Assembly: GCF_036634175.1 (NCBI RefSeq)
Contig: NZ_JAZIFX010000001.1
Coordinates: 4,030,001 to 4,094,000, forward strand
Length of the DNA stretch: 64,000 nucleotides
Reading direction: 5' to 3'
Origin: Streptomyces sp. P9-A2
Lineage (GTDB): Bacteria > Actinomycetota > Actinomycetes > Streptomycetales > Streptomycetaceae
Shown here: one piece after another, positions 15,715-24,455 of the stretch
Layout: each line of letters begins with the position of its first letter
How positions within the stretch are numbered: position 1 is the first letter of the stretch
Made by a program: the position numbers and the translations under genes
The notes under the pieces: model-generated
Databases searched by the model: none
Told to the model about the DNA's origin: nothing
The model's input: only the letters and a program-made list of their open reading frames with translations

Positions 15715-17259
15715 ATGAGTCTGTCCCTGCGCTTCGCCGCCGGATCGCACAAGGGGATGATCCGGGAGGGCAACGAGGACTCCGGTTACGCCGGCCCCCG
15801 CCTGCTCGCCATCGCCGACGGTATGGGCGGCGCCGCGGCCGGCGAGGTCGCCTCCTCCGAGGCCATCTCCACCATCGTCTCGCTCGACGACGACGTCCCC
15901 GGCTCCGACCTGCTCACCTCCCTCGGCTCGGCCGTGCAGCGCGCCAACGACCAGCTGCGCATGATGGTCGAGGAGGACCCCCAGCTCGAAGGCATGGGCA
16001 CCACCCTGACCGCGCTGCTGTGGACCGGCCAGCGCCTCGGCATGGTCCACGTCGGCGACTCCAGGGCCTACCTGCTGCGCGACGGCGTCCTCACCCAGAT
16101 CACCCAGGACCACACCTGGGTGCAGCGGCTGGTGGACGAGGGCCGGATCACCGAGGAGGAGGCGACCACCCACCCGCAGCGGTCCCTGCTCATGCGGGCC
16201 CTCGGCAGCGGCGAACACGTCGAGCCCGACCTGTCGATCCGCGAGGTCCGGGCGGGCGACCGGTATCTGATCTGCTCCGACGGCCTGTCCGGCGTGGTCT
16301 CCCACCAGACCCTCGAGGAAGCCCTGGCGGGCTACCAGGGTCCCGAGGACACCGTGCAGACACTGATCGAGCTGGCACTGCGCGGCGGCGGCCCGGACAA
16401 CATCACCGTGATCATCGCCGACGTCCTCGACCTCGACACCGGTGACACCCTGGCCGGCCGGCTGTCCGACACCCCGGTCGTGGTCGGCGCCGTCGCCGAG
16501 AACCAGAACCAGCCCAGCGACAACAGCGCCATGCAGACCCCGGCCGGCCGCGCCGCCGGACTCGGCCGCAGGCGCGGCCAGGGCGGCGGGGACGACGGGG
16601 GCGAATTCGGCCCGCCCGGCAGCGGCGACGTCACCGGCTTCATCCAGACCGACGGCTTCGACTACGGCGAGGGCGACTTCGTCAAGCCCCGCAAGAACCG
16701 CCGGTGGCTCAAACGCTCCTTCTTCGGCCTGCTCACCCTCGCCGTCATCGGCGGCGGCGTGTACAGCGGCTGGCGCTGGACGCAGACCCAGTACTACGTC
16801 GGCACCAACGGCGAACACGTCGCGCTCTACCAGGGCATCAGCCAGGACCTGGCCTGGGTCTCGCTCTCGAAGGTCGAGAAGGACCACCCCGAGATCGAAC
16901 TCAAGTACCTGCCGCCCTACCAGCGGAAGCTGGTCGAGGCGACCATCGCCGAAGGCGACCTGCACGGCGCCCGGTCGAAGATCGACGAACTCTCGGTCCA
17001 GGCCTCCGCGTGCAGGAAGGAAGCCGAGCGCCGCACCGCCGACAGCAAGAACAACTCCAAGACCGGCGAGGGCGAGGCCGGAGGCACCACGGGAACCACA
17101 CCCGCCTCCTTCACGTCCAAGGCCTCGCCGACGCCGACCCCCTCGGACTCGACCGAGGCACCGCAGAAGTCCACGCCCCCGTCCGCACCTACTCCCAGCC
17201 CCGGCCCCAGCCTCTCGGAGGAGGAGCAGAAGGTCGTCTCGCTGTGCGGTAAGCAGTAG
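15715..17259 (+). CDS. pstP: PP2C-type Ser/Thr protein phosphatase
   Basis: Membrane phosphatase that reverses PknB-dependent phosphorylation. The catalytic PP2C domain spans about residues 5-240 with the metal-binding motifs REGNEDS, IADGMGG, HVGDSRAYLLRDG, CSDGLSG and GGPDNITV. A transmembrane helix follows at about 333-355 (FFGLLTLAVIGGGVYSGW), with an extracellular Ser/Thr/Pro tail. ATG 15715 is preceded by GAGGTG; an in-frame GTG at 15667 behind GGAGGG would add 16 residues and cannot be excluded. It belongs to the fhaA-pknB operon. Confidence 0.94.
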   Translation: MSLSLRFAAGSHKGMIREGNEDSGYAGPRLLAIADGMGGAAAGEVASSEAISTIVSLDDDVPGSDLLTSLGSAVQRANDQLRMMVEEDPQLEGMGTTLTALLWTGQRLGMVHVGDSRAYLLRDGVLTQITQDHTWVQRLVDEGRITEEEATTHPQRSLLMRALGSGEHVEPDLSIREVRAGDRYLICSDGLSGVVSHQTLEEALAGYQGPEDTVQTLIELALRGGGPDNITVIIADVLDLDTGDTLAGRLSDTPVVVGAVAENQNQPSDNSAMQTPAGRAAGLGRRRGQGGGDDGGEFGPPGSGDVTGFIQTDGFDYGEGDFVKPRKNRRWLKRSFFGLLTLAVIGGGVYSGWRWTQTQYYVGTNGEHVALYQGISQDLAWVSLSKVEKDHPEIELKYLPPYQRKLVEATIAEGDLHGARSKIDELSVQASACRKEAERRTADSKNNSKTGEGEAGGTTGTTPASFTSKASPTPTPSDSTEAPQKSTPPSAPTPSPGPSLSEEEQKVVSLCGKQ

Positions 17260-17286
17260 GCAAGCCGTGAGAGGCCCTGTCACACG

Positions 17287-18732
17287 ATGAGCAGTACTAC
17301 CAACCCATCGGCGCAGCACACGTCCACGATCGGTGCGATCGGGGCGCCGAGCCGGCGCAACACCGAGCTCGCGCTGCTGGTCTTCGCCGTCGTCATCCCG
17401 GTCTTCGCCTACGCCAACGTCGGCCTGGCCATCAGCGACGAGATCCCGGCCGGCCTGCTGAGCTACGGCCTGGGCCTCGGCCTGATGGCAGGCATCGGCC
17501 ATCTCGTCGTACGGAAGTTCGCGCCGTACGCGGACCCGCTGATGCTGCCGCTGGCCACTCTGCTCAACGGGCTCGGGCTCGTCGCCATCTGGCGGTTGGA
17601 CCAGTCGAAACTACTGCAGCAGATCCATCAGGCGGGCACCGCCGCCCCCAGACAGCTGCTCTACACCGCCCTGGGCATCGGCCTGTTCGTCGCCGTGCTG
17701 GTCTTCCTCAAGGACCACCGCGTCCTGCAGCGCTACACCTACATCTCGATGCTCGGCGCACTGGTCCTGCTGCTGCTGCCCCTGGTGCCCGGCCTCGGCC
17801 ACAACCTCTACGGCGCGAAGATCTGGATCAAGATCGGCAGCTTCACCATCCAGCCCGGTGAGTTCGCCAAGATCGTCCTGGCGATCTTCTTCGCCGGCTA
17901 CCTGATGGTGAAGCGCGACGCGCTCGCCCTGGCCAGCCGCCGCTTCATGGGGTTGTACCTGCCGCGCGGACGCGACCTCGGACCGATCCTCGTCGTGTGG
18001 GCGGTGTCGATCCTCATCCTCGTCTTCGAGACCGACCTCGGTACCTCCCTGCTGTTCTTCGGCATGTTCGTGATCATGCTGTACGTCGCCACCGAGCGGA
18101 CCAGCTGGATCGTCTTCGGTCTGCTGATGTCCAGCGCCGGCGCCGTCGGCGTGGCCAGCTTCGAACCGCACATCCAGACACGCGTCCAGGCCTGGCTCGA
18201 CCCGATGCGCGAGTACCAGCTGAGCCGGTCCGGGGCCAGCGACGGCATCGTCCACTCCGAGCAAGCCATGCAGGCACTGTGGGCCTTCGGCTCCGGCGGC
18301 ACCCTCGGCACCGGCTGGGGCCAGGGCCACTCCGACCTCATCCGGTTCGCCGCCAACTCCGACTTCATCCTCGCCACCTTCGGCGAGGAACTCGGCCTGG
18401 CCGGCATCATGGCCCTGCTCCTGCTCTACGCGCTGATCGTGGAACGCGGCGTGCGCACCGCCCTCGCCGCCCGCGACCCGTTCGGCAAGCTGCTCGCCAT
18501 CGGCCTGTCCGGCGCCTTCGCCCTCCAGGTCTTCGTCGTCGCCGGCGGCGTCATGGGCCTGATCCCGCTGACCGGTATGACGATGCCCTTCCTGGCGTAC
18601 GGCGGTTCCTCCGTCATCGCCAACTGGGCGCTCATCGGCATCCTGCTGAGAATCAGCGACACGGCCAGACGCCCCGCCCCCGCCCCCGTCTCCAACCCCG
18701 ACGCCGAGATGACCCAGGTGGTCCGCCCGTGA
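17287..18732 (+). CDS. rodA: FtsW/RodA/SpoVE family peptidoglycan glycosyltransferase
   Basis: SEDS-family integral membrane protein of 481 residues that polymerises lipid II, working with the class B PBP encoded next. About ten hydrophobic helices are visible. Conserved motifs include WIKIGSFTIQPGEFAKI, ETDLGTSLLFFGMF, the YQLSRSG loop, GTGWGQGH, FGEELGLAG and the final GLIPLTGMTMPFLAYGGSS. Its stop overlaps the GTG of pbpA, a pairing typical of a SEDS-PBP complex. Whether it serves elongation or sporulation cannot be read from sequence. Confidence 0.94.
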   Translation: MSSTTNPSAQHTSTIGAIGAPSRRNTELALLVFAVVIPVFAYANVGLAISDEIPAGLLSYGLGLGLMAGIGHLVVRKFAPYADPLMLPLATLLNGLGLVAIWRLDQSKLLQQIHQAGTAAPRQLLYTALGIGLFVAVLVFLKDHRVLQRYTYISMLGALVLLLLPLVPGLGHNLYGAKIWIKIGSFTIQPGEFAKIVLAIFFAGYLMVKRDALALASRRFMGLYLPRGRDLGPILVVWAVSILILVFETDLGTSLLFFGMFVIMLYVATERTSWIVFGLLMSSAGAVGVASFEPHIQTRVQAWLDPMREYQLSRSGASDGIVHSEQAMQALWAFGSGGTLGTGWGQGHSDLIRFAANSDFILATFGEELGLAGIMALLLLYALIVERGVRTALAARDPFGKLLAIGLSGAFALQVFVVAGGVMGLIPLTGMTMPFLAYGGSSVIANWALIGILLRISDTARRPAPAPVSNPDAEMTQVVRP

Positions 18733-20201
18733 ACAAGCCCCTGCGCCGGATCGCGATCTTCTGCGGCCTCCTCGTCCTCACCCTCCTCCTCCGCGACAAC
18801 TGGCTCCAGTACGTCCGGGCCGACGAGCTGAGGAGCGACAAGAACAACCGCCGGGTCGCCATCGAGCGGTACGCGTCACCGCGCGGCGACATCATCGTCG
18901 GCGGTGAGCCGATCACCGGGCACACCACCACCAAGGGCGAATTCAAGTACAAGCGCACCTACAAGGACGGCGCCATGTGGGCGCCGGTCACCGGCTACGT
19001 CTCCCAGGCTTTCGGCGCCAACCAGCTGGAGGCCATCGAGGACGGCATCCTCACCGGTAACGACGAGCGCCTGTTCTTCCGCAACACGCTCGACATGCTC
19101 ACGGGCAAGGCCAAGGAGGGCGGCAACGTCGTCACCACCCTCAACGCCTACGCTCAGAAGGCCGCTTACGAGGGCCTGAAGAAGCAGGGCGGCAAGGGCT
19201 CGGTCGTCGCCCTCGAACCCTCCACCGGCAAGGTCCTCGCGCTCGCCTCCTTCCCCTCGTACGACCCGTCCGTGTTCGCCGGCGGCAGCGACAAGGACGC
19301 CGAGGCCTGGCGGAAGCTGCAGAAGAAGGAGAACCCCGACGACCCGATGCTGAACCGGGCCCTGCGCGAGGTCTACCCGCCCGGCTCCACCTTCAAGGTC
19401 CTCACCGCGGCCGCCGCCCTGGAGGAGGGGCTGTACAAGAGCGCGGACGAGAAGACCGACACGCCGCTGCCGTGGATCATGCCGGGCACCACGACCCCGC
19501 TGACGAACGACGGCGACCTCCCCTGCGAGGACGCCACCCTCCGCGAAGCGCTCCGGGTCTCCTGCAACACCGTCTTCGGCAAGATCGGCGCCGACCTCGG
19601 CAACGACAAGATGCTCGAGTACGCCAAGAAGTTCGGCTTCACCGAGGAACAGTTCACCCCGGTCCGCTCCAGCGCCTCGGTCTTCTCCGACGACATGAAC
19701 GAGTCGCAGACCGCGCTCTCCTCCATCGGCCAGTTCAACACCGCCACCACCCCGCTGCAGATGGCGATGGTCACCGCCGCCATCGCCAACAACGGCACCC
19801 TGATGAAGCCGTACATGGTCGACGAACTCCAGGCCCCGAGCGTCGACACCATCGAGAAGACGGACCCGGAGGAACTGAGCAAGCCCATGTCGGCGGAGAA
19901 CGCCCAGATTCTCCAGTCGATGATGGAGACCGTCGTCTCCGAGGGCACCGGCTCCAGGGCGAAGATCGACGGCGTCACCATCGGCGGTAAGACCGGTACC
20001 GCCCAGCACGGTGTGGACAACAGCGAGAACCCCTACGCGTGGTTCATCTCCTACGCCAAGGGCGAGGACGGCAGCTCGCCGGTGGCCGTCGCCGTGATCA
20101 TCGAGGACGACGACGCCGTGCGTGGCGACATCTCCGGCGGTGGCCTCGCGGCCCCCATCGCGAAGAGCGTGATGGAGGCGGTCGTCAAGGGCAAGCAGTG
20201 A
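18729..20201 (+). CDS. pbpA: Class B penicillin-binding protein (PbpA)
   Basis: Transpeptidase of 490 residues that crosslinks peptidoglycan made by the neighbouring SEDS protein. One N-terminal membrane anchor (IAIFCGLLVLTLLL) precedes the dimerisation region. The catalytic domain carries all three active-site motifs: S-x-x-K in PPGSTFK, S-x-N in VSCNTVFG and K-T-G in GGKTGTAQH. The start is the GTG overlapping the rodA stop. Confidence 0.95.
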   Translation: MNKPLRRIAIFCGLLVLTLLLRDNWLQYVRADELRSDKNNRRVAIERYASPRGDIIVGGEPITGHTTTKGEFKYKRTYKDGAMWAPVTGYVSQAFGANQLEAIEDGILTGNDERLFFRNTLDMLTGKAKEGGNVVTTLNAYAQKAAYEGLKKQGGKGSVVALEPSTGKVLALASFPSYDPSVFAGGSDKDAEAWRKLQKKENPDDPMLNRALREVYPPGSTFKVLTAAAALEEGLYKSADEKTDTPLPWIMPGTTTPLTNDGDLPCEDATLREALRVSCNTVFGKIGADLGNDKMLEYAKKFGFTEEQFTPVRSSASVFSDDMNESQTALSSIGQFNTATTPLQMAMVTAAIANNGTLMKPYMVDELQAPSVDTIEKTDPEELSKPMSAENAQILQSMMETVVSEGTGSRAKIDGVTIGGKTGTAQHGVDNSENPYAWFISYAKGEDGSSPVAVAVIIEDDDAVRGDISGGGLAAPIAKSVMEAVVKGKQ

Positions 20202-20370
20202 CCCCGCTCACATCCGCTTCCCATCGGTGCACGTTGCGGTACCGGTCCTGTATCGGCTGCGGTACTTGGCCAGGTCACACAAAGCGAGCCGGGTACCGTA
20301 TCCCCGGACGGCAGCCTCCGACCGCGCGAACGTGCCGGCCGGGACCGACGGAGAGGGCTGGTAGGTAGCT

Positions 20371-22362
20371 ATGGAAGAGCCGCGTCGCCTCGGCGGCCGG
20401 TACGAACTGGGCCACGTGCTCGGCCGCGGTGGCATGGCAGAGGTATACCTCGGCCACGACACCCGCCTCGGCCGCACCGTTGCAGTGAAGACGCTCCGCG
20501 CCGACCTCGCGCGTGACCCGTCCTTCCAGGCCCGGTTCCGCCGGGAGGCCCAGTCGGCCGCCTCGCTCAACCATCCCGCGATCGTCGCGGTCTACGACAC
20601 GGGCGAGGACTACATCGACGGGGTCTCCATCCCGTACATCGTCATGGAGTACGTCGACGGCTCCACGCTCCGTGAACTCCTGCACAGCGGTCGCAAGCTG
20701 CTGCCGGAGCGGACGCTGGAGATGACCATCGGCATCCTCCAGGCCCTGGAGTACTCGCACCGGGCCGGCATCGTCCACCGCGACATCAAGCCCGCGAACG
20801 TCATGCTGACGCGCAACGGCCAGGTCAAGGTCATGGACTTCGGCATCGCCCGCGCCATGGGCGACTCCGGCATGACGATGACCCAGACCTCGGCGGTCAT
20901 CGGCACCGCCCAGTACCTCTCACCCGAGCAGGCCAAAGGCGAACAGGTCGACGCCCGCTCCGACCTCTACTCCACCGGCTGCCTGCTGTACGAACTCCTC
21001 ACCGTCCGCCCGCCGTTCGTCGGCGACTCCCCCGTCGCGGTCGCCTACCAGCACGTCCGGGAGGAACCGCAGGCGCCGAGCGTCTTCGACCCCGAGGTCA
21101 CGCCCGAGATAGACGCGATCACGCTGAAGGCGCTCGTCAAGGACCCCGACTACCGCTACCAGTCGGCCGACGAGATGCGCGTCGACATCGAGGCCTACCT
21201 CGACGGCCGGCCCGTCGCCGCCACCGCCGCGATGGGCACGGCCGGCTACGGCGGCTACCCCGGCGACCAGCCGACGACCGCCCTGCGCTCGGACTCCGGC
21301 GCCGCGACGTCGATGCTGCCCCCCATGAACCCGGACGACGGCGGCTACGACGACCGCCCCGGCCGGCGCCGCCAGCAGAAGAAGAACAACACCTCGACGA
21401 TCCTGCTCGTCGCGTCGGGTGTCCTGGTCCTGATCGGCGCCATCCTCCTCGGCCGCTGGGCCTTCTCCGGCGACGGAGGCGTGGGCAACGACACCCTCAA
21501 AGCCCCGAACTTCATCGGCATCACGAAGGAAGACGCCGAGAAACAGGCCACCAACACCGACCTGGTACTCGAGTTCACGGAGAAACCCTGCGAGAACCAG
21601 GCCAAGGGCAACATCTGCGAGCAGGACCCCGAGGCGGGCACCGACGTCGAGAAGGAATCCACCGTCAACCTGGTGGTGTCCACGGGGGCGCCCAAGGTGG
21701 TGGTGCCGAGCGTCGTCGGCGACAACATCGACGACGCCAAGGCGGAGCTGGAGGACGAGAAGTACGCCTTCGTCGTCGAGACCAAGGAGAAGGAGGTCTC
21801 GGAGACAGCGGGCACCGTCCTCGAGCAGGACCCTCCTCTCGGCGAGGAGGTGGAGAAGGGCACCACCATCACCCTCACCGTCGCCAAGGCAGTGGCCAGG
21901 TCGACGGTCCCGGACGTCCTCGGCAGGACGTGCGACGAGGCCAAGACACAGATGAGCGCCAGCGACCTGGTGGGTAACTGCACCGAGCAGGAGGTCGACG
22001 ACCCGAACCAGGCCGGCAAGGTCATCTCGACCACACCGGGTCCCAACCAGCAGGTCGACAAGAACTCCCAGGTGCAGATCGTCATCGGCAAGGCCAAGGA
22101 GGCCGAGCAGCCCGAGAAGGTCGCCGTCCCTAACGTCAACGACCAGACCCTCGAAGCCGCCCGAAGGCTGCTCGAGGAAGCCGGGCTGGCGGTCGGCGAG
22201 GTCAAGGGCTCACAGGATCCCAACGCCCGTGTCGTCGGCGCCAACCCGGGCCAGGGCAACCCGGTCGACAAGGGAACGGCAGTCACTCTGTTCACCGTGG
22301 ACCAGGGTGGCAACAACGGCGGCGGCTTCCTCGGCGGCCTCACCGGCGGCAACAGGGACTGA
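20371..22362 (+). CDS. pknB: PASTA-domain Ser/Thr protein kinase PknB
   Basis: Transmembrane sensor kinase of 663 residues. The kinase domain (about 8-270) has the glycine loop GRGGMAEVY, the VAVKTL lysine, catalytic HRDIKPANVM, DFGIAR and an activation loop with TMTQTSAVIGTAQYLSPEQ. A membrane helix at about 342-363 is followed by four extracellular PASTA repeats (opening around PNFIGI, VPSVVGD, VPDVLGR, VPNVNDQ), which in this family bind muropeptides or lipid II. It is the last gene of the cluster, ended by a strong terminator. About 170 bases separate it from pbpA, so it may have its own promoter. Confidence 0.95.
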   Translation: MEEPRRLGGRYELGHVLGRGGMAEVYLGHDTRLGRTVAVKTLRADLARDPSFQARFRREAQSAASLNHPAIVAVYDTGEDYIDGVSIPYIVMEYVDGSTLRELLHSGRKLLPERTLEMTIGILQALEYSHRAGIVHRDIKPANVMLTRNGQVKVMDFGIARAMGDSGMTMTQTSAVIGTAQYLSPEQAKGEQVDARSDLYSTGCLLYELLTVRPPFVGDSPVAVAYQHVREEPQAPSVFDPEVTPEIDAITLKALVKDPDYRYQSADEMRVDIEAYLDGRPVAATAAMGTAGYGGYPGDQPTTALRSDSGAATSMLPPMNPDDGGYDDRPGRRRQQKKNNTSTILLVASGVLVLIGAILLGRWAFSGDGGVGNDTLKAPNFIGITKEDAEKQATNTDLVLEFTEKPCENQAKGNICEQDPEAGTDVEKESTVNLVVSTGAPKVVVPSVVGDNIDDAKAELEDEKYAFVVETKEKEVSETAGTVLEQDPPLGEEVEKGTTITLTVAKAVARSTVPDVLGRTCDEAKTQMSASDLVGNCTEQEVDDPNQAGKVISTTPGPNQQVDKNSQVQIVIGKAKEAEQPEKVAVPNVNDQTLEAARRLLEEAGLAVGEVKGSQDPNARVVGANPGQGNPVDKGTAVTLFTVDQGGNNGGGFLGGLTGGNRD

Positions 22363-22388
22363 CCCCTCCGGACACCCCGGACGCGCCG

Positions 22389-22424
22389 GAGCCCCGGGCC
22401 CCTCTTCGGAGGGGCCCGGGGCTC
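22389..22424 (+). terminator. Strong terminator after pknB
   Basis: A perfect 16-bp stem, GAGCCCCGGGCCCCTC, closed by a TTCG tetraloop and followed by TTTC. It ends the fhaA-pknB transcription unit. Confidence 0.92.
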
Positions 22425-22549
22425 TTTCATGGACCCGGCCTGAACGCGTGTCCTCGCCTCGCTCGTGCCTTCGCGTGCCACCGCCCGTTGATCGGGTGGG
22501 GTGGGGCATCCGAGCTCTGCTCCGACCACGAGAACCGAAGGGGCAGAAG

Positions 22550-23584
22550 GTGATCAAGGAATCGGTACTGCTGGAATCGCAGACGCTGCGCAGCATCGTG
22601 CTGGACCGCGGGGACGTGCTCGACAAGGTCAAGGCCCTGTCGCTGCTGCCGGACGGAATGCACGTGACGACGGCGATGGTGGCGACGTACTTCGAGGTGG
22701 CCGAGACAGTCATCAACAACCTGCTCAGCCGCCACCGCCATGAACTTCAGTCCAACGGAATGCAAGTCCTGCGCGGTTCAGAACTGCGGAATTTTAAGGA
22801 ACTCAACCTGAGTTCCTATGGCCATCCACAGCCGCGCTCGGCCCTCGCCATCTGGTCCCGCCGTGCCGTCCTCAACGTCGCCATGCTCCTCCGGGACAGC
22901 GAAGTCGCACGTCAGGTGCGTGTGTATCTCCTGGACATGGAGCACCTGGCGCGCACACAGCCTGTGGACAACCCAGGCCTCACCGAACCCGTCTCCCTCG
23001 ATGCCCGTATCGACCAGCGGATCACCCACATCCTCGGCAGGACGGTCGTACCGATGTTCAACACCCTGATCGCCTCCTCCGGCGAACACCGCCGCGAGCT
23101 CATCGAACTCCGCGAGGACATCGAGAACGTCGAACGCAGAATGTGCTGGCACCACAAGCGCCTCGCCACCCTGGAAGGAGAGAACCCGACGGAGAACGTC
23201 AGGTCGACACTCAAGGCGATGACCTGGCAGGCTTTCGAGCGGCATGTCGCCGACCTGCTGCGGCGTGACGGCTGCATCGATGTCGTCGTACGGCAGGCCC
23301 GCAGCGACAGGGGCATCGACATCACCGGCCGCACCGCGGACGGGCGGACCGTGGCCGTCCAGTGCAAGAACCGGCCAGGACGCTGGACCGTGCCCAGTGC
23401 CGACATGCAGAAGTTCGCGGGCGCGGCGCGTGCCATCGACCGTGTGGACCTCGCGCTCTTCGTCGCCACCTGCGACTTCAGCCACGAGGCGCAGGCGATC
23501 GCCGACCTGACCGGGGTCGTCACGGTCAATCGGGAAGAAGTCGAGGCCTGGACCGCCGGGGTGCGTCTCAAGGCTCTGCGGTAA
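22550..23584 (+). CDS. Restriction-endonuclease-like protein with antirepressor-like N-terminus
   Basis: A 344-residue protein of two parts. Residues ~20-135 (VTTAMVATYFEVAETVINNL, VLRGSELRNF, WSRRAVLNVAMLLRDSEVAR) resemble phage antirepressor/ORF6N-type DNA-binding domains. After a charged helical linker, residues ~230-344 form an Mrr-like nuclease fold: AFERHVADLLRRDG, then the catalytic pattern D-x(n)-Q-x-K in RGIDITG ... VAVQCKNR. The GTG follows GAAGGGG. It stands alone between two terminators, with no methylase next to it. A defence role against modified or foreign DNA is inference. Confidence 0.78.
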   Translation: MIKESVLLESQTLRSIVLDRGDVLDKVKALSLLPDGMHVTTAMVATYFEVAETVINNLLSRHRHELQSNGMQVLRGSELRNFKELNLSSYGHPQPRSALAIWSRRAVLNVAMLLRDSEVARQVRVYLLDMEHLARTQPVDNPGLTEPVSLDARIDQRITHILGRTVVPMFNTLIASSGEHRRELIELREDIENVERRMCWHHKRLATLEGENPTENVRSTLKAMTWQAFERHVADLLRRDGCIDVVVRQARSDRGIDITGRTADGRTVAVQCKNRPGRWTVPSADMQKFAGAARAIDRVDLALFVATCDFSHEAQAIADLTGVVTVNREEVEAWTAGVRLKALR

Positions 23585-23599
23585 CGGCGGATCGCAGAA

Positions 23600-23634
23600 G
23601 CCCGAAGCCGCAAGAGCAAGTTGCGGCTTCGGGC
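23600..23634. terminator. Bidirectional terminator between convergent genes
   Basis: A perfect 14-bp stem GCCCGAAGCCGCAA with a seven-base loop lies between the endonuclease-like gene and the class E sortase gene that faces it. Confidence 0.88.
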
Positions 23635-23680
23635 CTCCGTCATGTTAGGGGACCGAGGCCCTCGCAGAACCTCGGCGCCT

Positions 23681-24442
23681 TCAGCGCAGTTCCTCCGGCG
23701 GTGTCCGGTCCTCGTCGACCTTCTCCGTACGGACCAGTTCACCCCAGACGACGTAGCGGTACTTGCTGGTGTACACCGGCGTGCAGGTCGTCAGGGTGAT
23801 GTAGTGGCCGGCCTTCTTGCGGCCGGACTCCTCGGGGACCTTCGCGAGGACGTCCACGTTGTACTTCGAGGTCTCGGGAAGGATCGCGTAGGTCTTGTAG
23901 ACGTACCAGGTGTCCTTCGTCTCGAAGACGATCGGGTCGCCGTCCTTGATCTTGTGGATGTCGTGGAACTTGGCCCCGTGGCCGTCCCGGTGCGCGGCCA
24001 GCGAGAAGTTGCCCTTCTTGCCGGACGTCGGCAGGGTCGCCTTCACCGGGTCGGTGTAGTAGCCGGCGACGCCGTCGTTGAGCACCTTCATCGTGGTGCC
24101 CTTCTCGATCAGGATGTCGTCGCCCATCGCGGGCACGTGCAGGAAGCCGATGCCGTTCCTGCTGTCGTAGGAGGCGGGACCGTCACCGGCGTCGCCACCG
24201 GGTCCCTGGGCCCAGTTGTCGCGCACCTTGTCGGCCTGCTTGCCCGCCTCCCGGTCGGCGAGCACGTTCGTCCACCACAGGGAGTAGACGACGAACAGGC
24301 CGAGCACCAGGCCCGCGGTGATGAGGAGTTCCCCGAGTGCGCTGACCAGCAACGCGCCCGGTCCCATACGGCGGCGGGCCGGAGGTGGCGGTGACGCGGG
24401 CATGGGGGTGTGCTCTTCGGTGTCGTCGGCGGTCGCTGCCAC
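23681..24442 (-). CDS. srtE2: Class E sortase (second of pair)
   Basis: Membrane transpeptidase of 253 residues that anchors secreted proteins (LAxTG-type signals) to peptidoglycan. One N-terminal transmembrane helix (LLITAGLVLGLFVVYSLWW) leads to the sortase barrel with catalytic His in AAHRDGHG, catalytic Cys in ITLTTCTP and Arg in SKYRYVVWG. GTG 24442 has AGAGG upstream; an ATG at 24472 would overlap the preceding gene. It is transcribed with the neighbouring sortase and pabA. Streptomyces class E sortases anchor chaplins; that target is inferred. Confidence 0.9.
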   Translation of the reverse strand: MAATADDTEEHTPMPASPPPPARRRMGPGALLVSALGELLITAGLVLGLFVVYSLWWTNVLADREAGKQADKVRDNWAQGPGGDAGDGPASYDSRNGIGFLHVPAMGDDILIEKGTTMKVLNDGVAGYYTDPVKATLPTSGKKGNFSLAAHRDGHGAKFHDIHKIKDGDPIVFETKDTWYVYKTYAILPETSKYNVDVLAKVPEESGRKKAGHYITLTTCTPVYTSKYRYVVWGELVRTEKVDEDRTPPEELR

Positions 24443-24455
24443 GTTTCCTCTGCCC

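Noticed and set aside
15538..17502. Long minus-strand open frame opposite pstP
   Set aside because: Mirror of the real coding strand; low-complexity Gly/Val/Leu product without motifs.
22964..22972. DnaA box inside the endonuclease-like gene
   Set aside because: A single match within coding sequence with no partner nearby; likely chance.
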